Part shown: piece after piece, positions 6,717-10,414 of the stretch
Layout of the letters: the number at the start of each line of letters is the position of its first letter
Numbering within the stretch: the stretch's first letter is position 1
NCBI RefSeq assembly: GCF_946480385.1
Contig: NZ_CAMLJP010000164.1
Location: 1 to 10,414, forward strand
Direction of reading: 5' to 3'
From: an uncultured Azospirillum sp.
Lineage (GTDB): Bacteria; Pseudomonadota; Alphaproteobacteria; Azospirillales; Azospirillaceae
Length of the DNA: 10,414 bases
Position numbers and translations under genes: made by a program
The notes under the pieces: generated by a model
What the model saw: the letters and a program-made list of their open reading frames with translations, nothing else
Database searches by the model: none
What the model was told of the DNA's origin: nothing

Positions 6717-8608
6717 ACGCCGGCCTCCGCCGCGGCGCTCTCGTAGAGTTCGAGCGCCTCCAGCCAGGTTTCCTCTGCGGTCGCCAGCTTCTTCTCCACC
6801 GTGCCCAAATCGATCTGCAGCTTGGTCAGCTTGTCCGACGGGCCGCTGTAGAGCGCGGGGTCGGCCATTTTCGCCTCGATCTTGCGCTTCTCCTCGCTCA
6901 GCTTGGTCACCAGCGCCTCCGCGTCGGTGGCCTTGCGCTTCAAGGGCGCGAGCGCCGTGCGCGCCTCGGCGGCGGCGCGGCGCTGGTCCTTCTTGTTCGG
7001 CCCGGCGTCACGCTCCGCACCGCCCTTGGCAACAGCCCGCTCCGCCTTGGCGCGGTCGAGCAGATAGCGGCGGTAGTCGTCCAGATCACCGTCATAGGCC
7101 TGCACCGTGCCGTCGGCGACCAGCAGCAGCCGGTCCACCGTCATCTCGATCAGGTGGGGGTCGTGGCTGATGACGATAACGGCGCCGGGGAAATCGTTGA
7201 TCGCCTCGATCAGCGCTTCGCGGCTGTCGATGTCCAGATGGTTGGTCGGTTCGTCCAGCATCAGGATGTGCGGGACTTCCCGGCTCATCAGCGCCAGCAG
7301 CAGCCGGGCCTTCTCGCCGCCCGACAGGTTGGAAATCTTGGTCTCCGCCTTCGCCTGGGGGAAGCCGAAGCGGCCCAGATGGGCGCGCACCTTCTCCTCC
7401 AGCGCCAGCGGCATGTTGCGCTGGGTCTGCTGGATCGGCGTCAGCGACAGGTCCAGCTCCTCGGCTTGGTGCTGGGCGAAATAGCCGATGCGCAGCTTGG
7501 ACGAGCGGCGCATCTCGCCGGCCATCGGCTGCAGCCGATTGGCCAGCAGCTTGACCAGCGTCGACTTGCCGTTGCCGTTGGCGCCCAGCAGGCCGATGCG
7601 GTCCTCCATGTCGATGCGCAGGTTGACACGGCGCAGGATCACCTTGTCGCCATAGCCGATGCTCACCCCCTCCAGCGCGATCAGCGGCGGCGCCAGCTCG
7701 TCGGGGGGCGGGAAGTTGAAGACGACCTCCGGATCGTCCTCCATCAGCGTGATCGACTCCATCTTCTCCAGCAGCTTCAGGCGGCTCTGCGCCTGACGGG
7801 CCTTGCTGGCCTTGAAGCGGAAGCGGTCGACATAGGACATCATGTGCTTGCGCCGCGCCTCCTGCTTGGCGGCCATGGAGGCGATGCGTTCCTGGTTGGC
7901 GCGGCGCTGCGCCAGGAACTGGTCGTAATTGCCGCTGTAGGTGACGAGCTTGCCCTGGTCGATGTGGATCGTCGTGGTCGGCACCGCGTTCAGCAGCTCG
8001 CGGTCGTGGCTGACCAGCAGGATGGTGTGCGGGTAGTTCTTCAGATAGCCCTCGAGCCAGATGGTCGCTTCGAGGTCGAGGTGGTTGGTCGGCTCGTCCA
8101 GCAGCAGCAGGTCGGGGCGGGAGAACAGCACGCCGGCCAGCGCCACGCGCATCCGCCAGCCGCCGGAAAAGTCGGAGCAGGGCCGCTGCTGCGCCTCGGC
8201 GTCGAAGCCCAGGCCGGACAGCACCTGCGCGGCGCGCGACGGGGCAGAATGCGCCTCGATGTCCGCCAGCCTCGCATGGATTTCGCCGATGCGCATCGGG
8301 TCCGTCGCCGTCTCGGCCTCCGCCAGCAGGGCGGTGCGTTCGGTGTCGGCGGCCAGCACGGCGTCGATCAGCAAGGTCGGGCCGCTGGGAGCCTCCTGCG
8401 CCACCATGCCCATCCGCATGCCGGCCGGCAGGGTGACGGCGCCGGCGTCCGTCTGCAGCTGGCCCGAGATCAGCTTCAGCAGGGTCGATTTCCCGGTGCC
8501 GTTGCGCCCGACCAGCGCCACGCGATGCCCCTTGGGCACCACCGCCGTCGCGTGGTCGAACAACACTCGGCCGCCGAAGCGGAAGGTCAGGTCATTGATG
8601 TGCAGCAT
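6713..8608 (-). CDS. yheS: ABC-F family ATPase, YheS type
   Basis: ABC-F proteins have two ATPase domains and no membrane domain; they bind the ribosomal E site and act on stalled or difficult translation. From ATG 8606-8608 the protein has 631 residues, close to E. coli YheS. Domain 1 has Walker A GRNGTGKST (34-42), signature FSGGWRMR (147-154), Walker B LLLLDEPTNHLD (167-178, Glu172) and switch His201. The inter-domain linker includes YVDRFRFKASKARQAQSRLK (259-278), almost the YheS wording. Domain 2 has GANGNGKST (342-350), LSGGEKAR (428-435), DEPTNHLD (452-459, Glu453) and His482. A charged, probably coiled-coil tail spans about 545-620. The frame stays open 63 codons upstream of this ATG, but that part crosses the palindrome and has no family resemblance. 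No good ribosome site is visible. It heads the block with exoD, whose start overlaps its stop. Confidence 0.95.
   Translation of the reverse strand: MLHINDLTFRFGGRVLFDHATAVVPKGHRVALVGRNGTGKSTLLKLISGQLQTDAGAVTLPAGMRMGMVAQEAPSGPTLLIDAVLAADTERTALLAEAETATDPMRIGEIHARLADIEAHSAPSRAAQVLSGLGFDAEAQQRPCSDFSGGWRMRVALAGVLFSRPDLLLLDEPTNHLDLEATIWLEGYLKNYPHTILLVSHDRELLNAVPTTTIHIDQGKLVTYSGNYDQFLAQRRANQERIASMAAKQEARRKHMMSYVDRFRFKASKARQAQSRLKLLEKMESITLMEDDPEVVFNFPPPDELAPPLIALEGVSIGYGDKVILRRVNLRIDMEDRIGLLGANGNGKSTLVKLLANRLQPMAGEMRRSSKLRIGYFAQHQAEELDLSLTPIQQTQRNMPLALEEKVRAHLGRFGFPQAKAETKISNLSGGEKARLLLALMSREVPHILMLDEPTNHLDIDSREALIEAINDFPGAVIVISHDPHLIEMTVDRLLLVADGTVQAYDGDLDDYRRYLLDRAKAERAVAKGGAERDAGPNKKDQRRAAAEARTALAPLKRKATDAEALVTKLSEEKRKIEAKMADPALYSGPSDKLTKLQIDLGTVEKKLATAEETWLEALELYESAAAEAGV
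6724..6728 (-). promoter_or_regulatory. Ribosome-binding site that supports the TTG start of exoD
   Basis: GGAGG on the minus strand, inside the last codons of yheS, lies 7 bases before TTG 6714-6716. The ideal spacing supports this rare start codon and a coupled yheS-exoD translation unit. Confidence 0.7.
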
Positions 8609-8673
8609 AGCGCGCGAGGATGTAGCACGAGGGGCCGCCGATTTGAAGCGGGGGCCGGCGAATGGCACGGCTT

Positions 8674-8689
8674 TGTCCCGCGCGGGACA
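8674..8689. repeat. 16-bp perfect palindrome upstream of yheS
   Basis: TGTCCCGC followed directly by its reverse complement GCGGGACA. It begins 66 bases upstream of the yheS ATG. It could be a regulator site or, in the yheS leader RNA, a hairpin. I do not recognise it as a named operator. Confidence 0.6.
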
Positions 8690-8725
8690 GCCCGGTTGCC
8701 GGGCCCTGCGGCCGGGTGCCGGCCG
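8690..8725. repeat. Two adjacent GC-rich hairpins with 3-base loops
   Basis: The first hairpin (8690-8704) has a 6-bp perfect stem GCCCGG/CCGGGC with loop TTG. The second (8709-8725) has a 7-bp perfect stem CGGCCGG/CCGGCCG with loop GTG. They abut the 16-bp palindrome. No U-run follows on either strand, so they are not simple terminators. Confidence 0.55.
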
Positions 8726-8776
8726 ACAAATTTGTTCGAACACGACCAAAATGGAGAACGGAGGCGTCAATCCCCC

Positions 8777-8806
8777 TTTTTTTAATTGAACGTTCAATTA
8801 AAAAAA
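8777..8806. promoter_or_regulatory. BetI-like operator, 30-bp perfect palindrome
   Basis: The two 15-base arms are exact reverse complements, centred between 8791 and 8792 on the core TTGAACGTTCAA and flanked by T and A runs. From memory, the TetR-family choline sensor BetI binds sites of this core type in front of bet genes in proteobacteria. BetI represses them until choline is present. The site is 102 bases upstream of the betB ATG and 168 bases upstream of the yheS ATG. It stands out as a strongly AT-rich island in high-GC DNA. No betI gene is visible in the window, so the regulator must be encoded elsewhere. Confidence 0.75.
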
Positions 8807-8896
8807 ATCAGGCTGTGCTCCTGGAATGATGGTGCTGCGAACCAATGCACCCTTGGACCCTGGGATCGGGAATCTGGGCTCTGGGCTCAGGAGGAT

Positions 8897-8901
8897 GGGA
8901 G
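8897..8901 (+). promoter_or_regulatory. Ribosome-binding site of betB
   Basis: GGGAG lies 7 bases before the ATG at 8909-8911. The nearer AGGAG directly abuts the ATG and is too close. The ATG at 8895-8897 is out of frame with betB. Confidence 0.55.
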
Positions 8902-8908
8902 ACAGGAG

Positions 8909-10378
<1,470 letters not shown>

Positions 10379-10406
10379 GCCCGCCGGTCACGGAAATCCG
10401 CCTTTC

Positions 10407-10414
10407 AGAGAAGG
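10407..10414 (+). promoter_or_regulatory. Possible ribosome-binding site of a gene beyond the right edge
   Basis: AGAGAAGG closes the window 28 bases after the betB stop. No terminator hairpin with a T-run is visible between, so betB is probably co-transcribed with a following gene, perhaps betA. The edge prevents confirmation. Confidence 0.3.

Larger units (their letters stand above)
8609..8908. other. Divergent intergenic region between yheS and betB
   Basis: These 300 bases separate the two divergent start codons. I see no protein that resembles a known family here. Going left to right they hold a 16-bp GC-rich palindrome, two short-loop hairpins, two small AT-containing palindromes (8726-8735 and 8734-8741) and the large AT-rich palindrome. 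Both promoters must lie here, but I could not place a convincing -35/-10 pair for either gene. Confidence 0.8.

Noticed and set aside
7154..8785. Long plus-strand reading frame (543 codons) opposite yheS
   Set aside because: It is antisense to a clearly conserved ABC-F gene, is rich in Gln, Arg, Ala and Gly without family motifs, and is the usual by-product of high-GC codon use.
8609..8797. 63-codon in-frame N-terminal extension of yheS
   Set aside because: It is Pro/Arg-rich, crosses the hairpins and operator, and has no counterpart in E. coli YheS, which starts at the equivalent of MLHINDL.
8777..8806. Palindrome read as a bidirectional transcription terminator
   Set aside because: Both flanking genes point away from it, so no transcript from this window needs to end there. 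The stem is mostly A-T rather than the GC stem plus U-run of an intrinsic terminator.
8786..8908. Upstream extension of betB to a TTG at 8786
   Set aside because: The extension begins inside the palindrome and does not resemble BetB. The mirror-image extension of yheS starts with the same seven residues only because the DNA is palindromic. ATG 8909 has a ribosome site and gives the family length.

Overview
The window looks like chromosomal DNA from a high-GC alphaproteobacterium, most likely in the Rhodospirillales and Azospirillum-like. I infer this from protein resemblance and from the gene order rlpA - D,D-carboxypeptidase - tmk - holB; no search was run. Coding density is high. Nine genes lie on the minus strand and one on the plus strand. 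I see no mobile element, CRISPR array, tRNA or rRNA.

Positions 1-3931 (minus strand, transcribed from right to left) hold a compact cell-wall and replication block: rlpA, a penicillin-binding-protein-5-type D-alanyl-D-alanine carboxypeptidase, tmk, and holB, which runs off the left edge. The carboxypeptidase and tmk are 2 bases apart, and tmk and holB overlap by 4 bases, so these are very probably co-transcribed. A candidate sigma70 promoter lies upstream of rlpA.

Positions 4065-8608 (minus strand) hold yheS (ABC-F ATPase), an exoD-family membrane protein whose TTG start overlaps the yheS stop by 4 bases, a PmtA-like phospholipid N-methyltransferase, a VOC-family protein and an ElyC/YdcF-like DUF218 membrane protein. 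Most of these concern the envelope or membrane lipids, and spacings of 43-73 bases are compatible with one transcript.

Positions 8609-8908 form a 300-base divergent intergenic region. Its main feature is an AT-rich 30-bp perfect palindrome (8777-8806) around the core TTGAACGTTCAA, which resembles a BetI operator. It also holds a run of GC-rich inverted repeats (8674-8725). To the right, betB on the plus strand encodes betaine aldehyde dehydrogenase, which makes the osmoprotectant glycine betaine. A purine-rich, ribosome-site-like stretch at the right edge hints that another gene follows.

Overall the window is mostly ordinary housekeeping and envelope DNA, and I found no convincing new multi-gene system. 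The points most worth a second look are the operator-like palindrome, the hairpin cluster beside it, and a G-rich tract where the DUF218 gene should have its ribosome-binding site.
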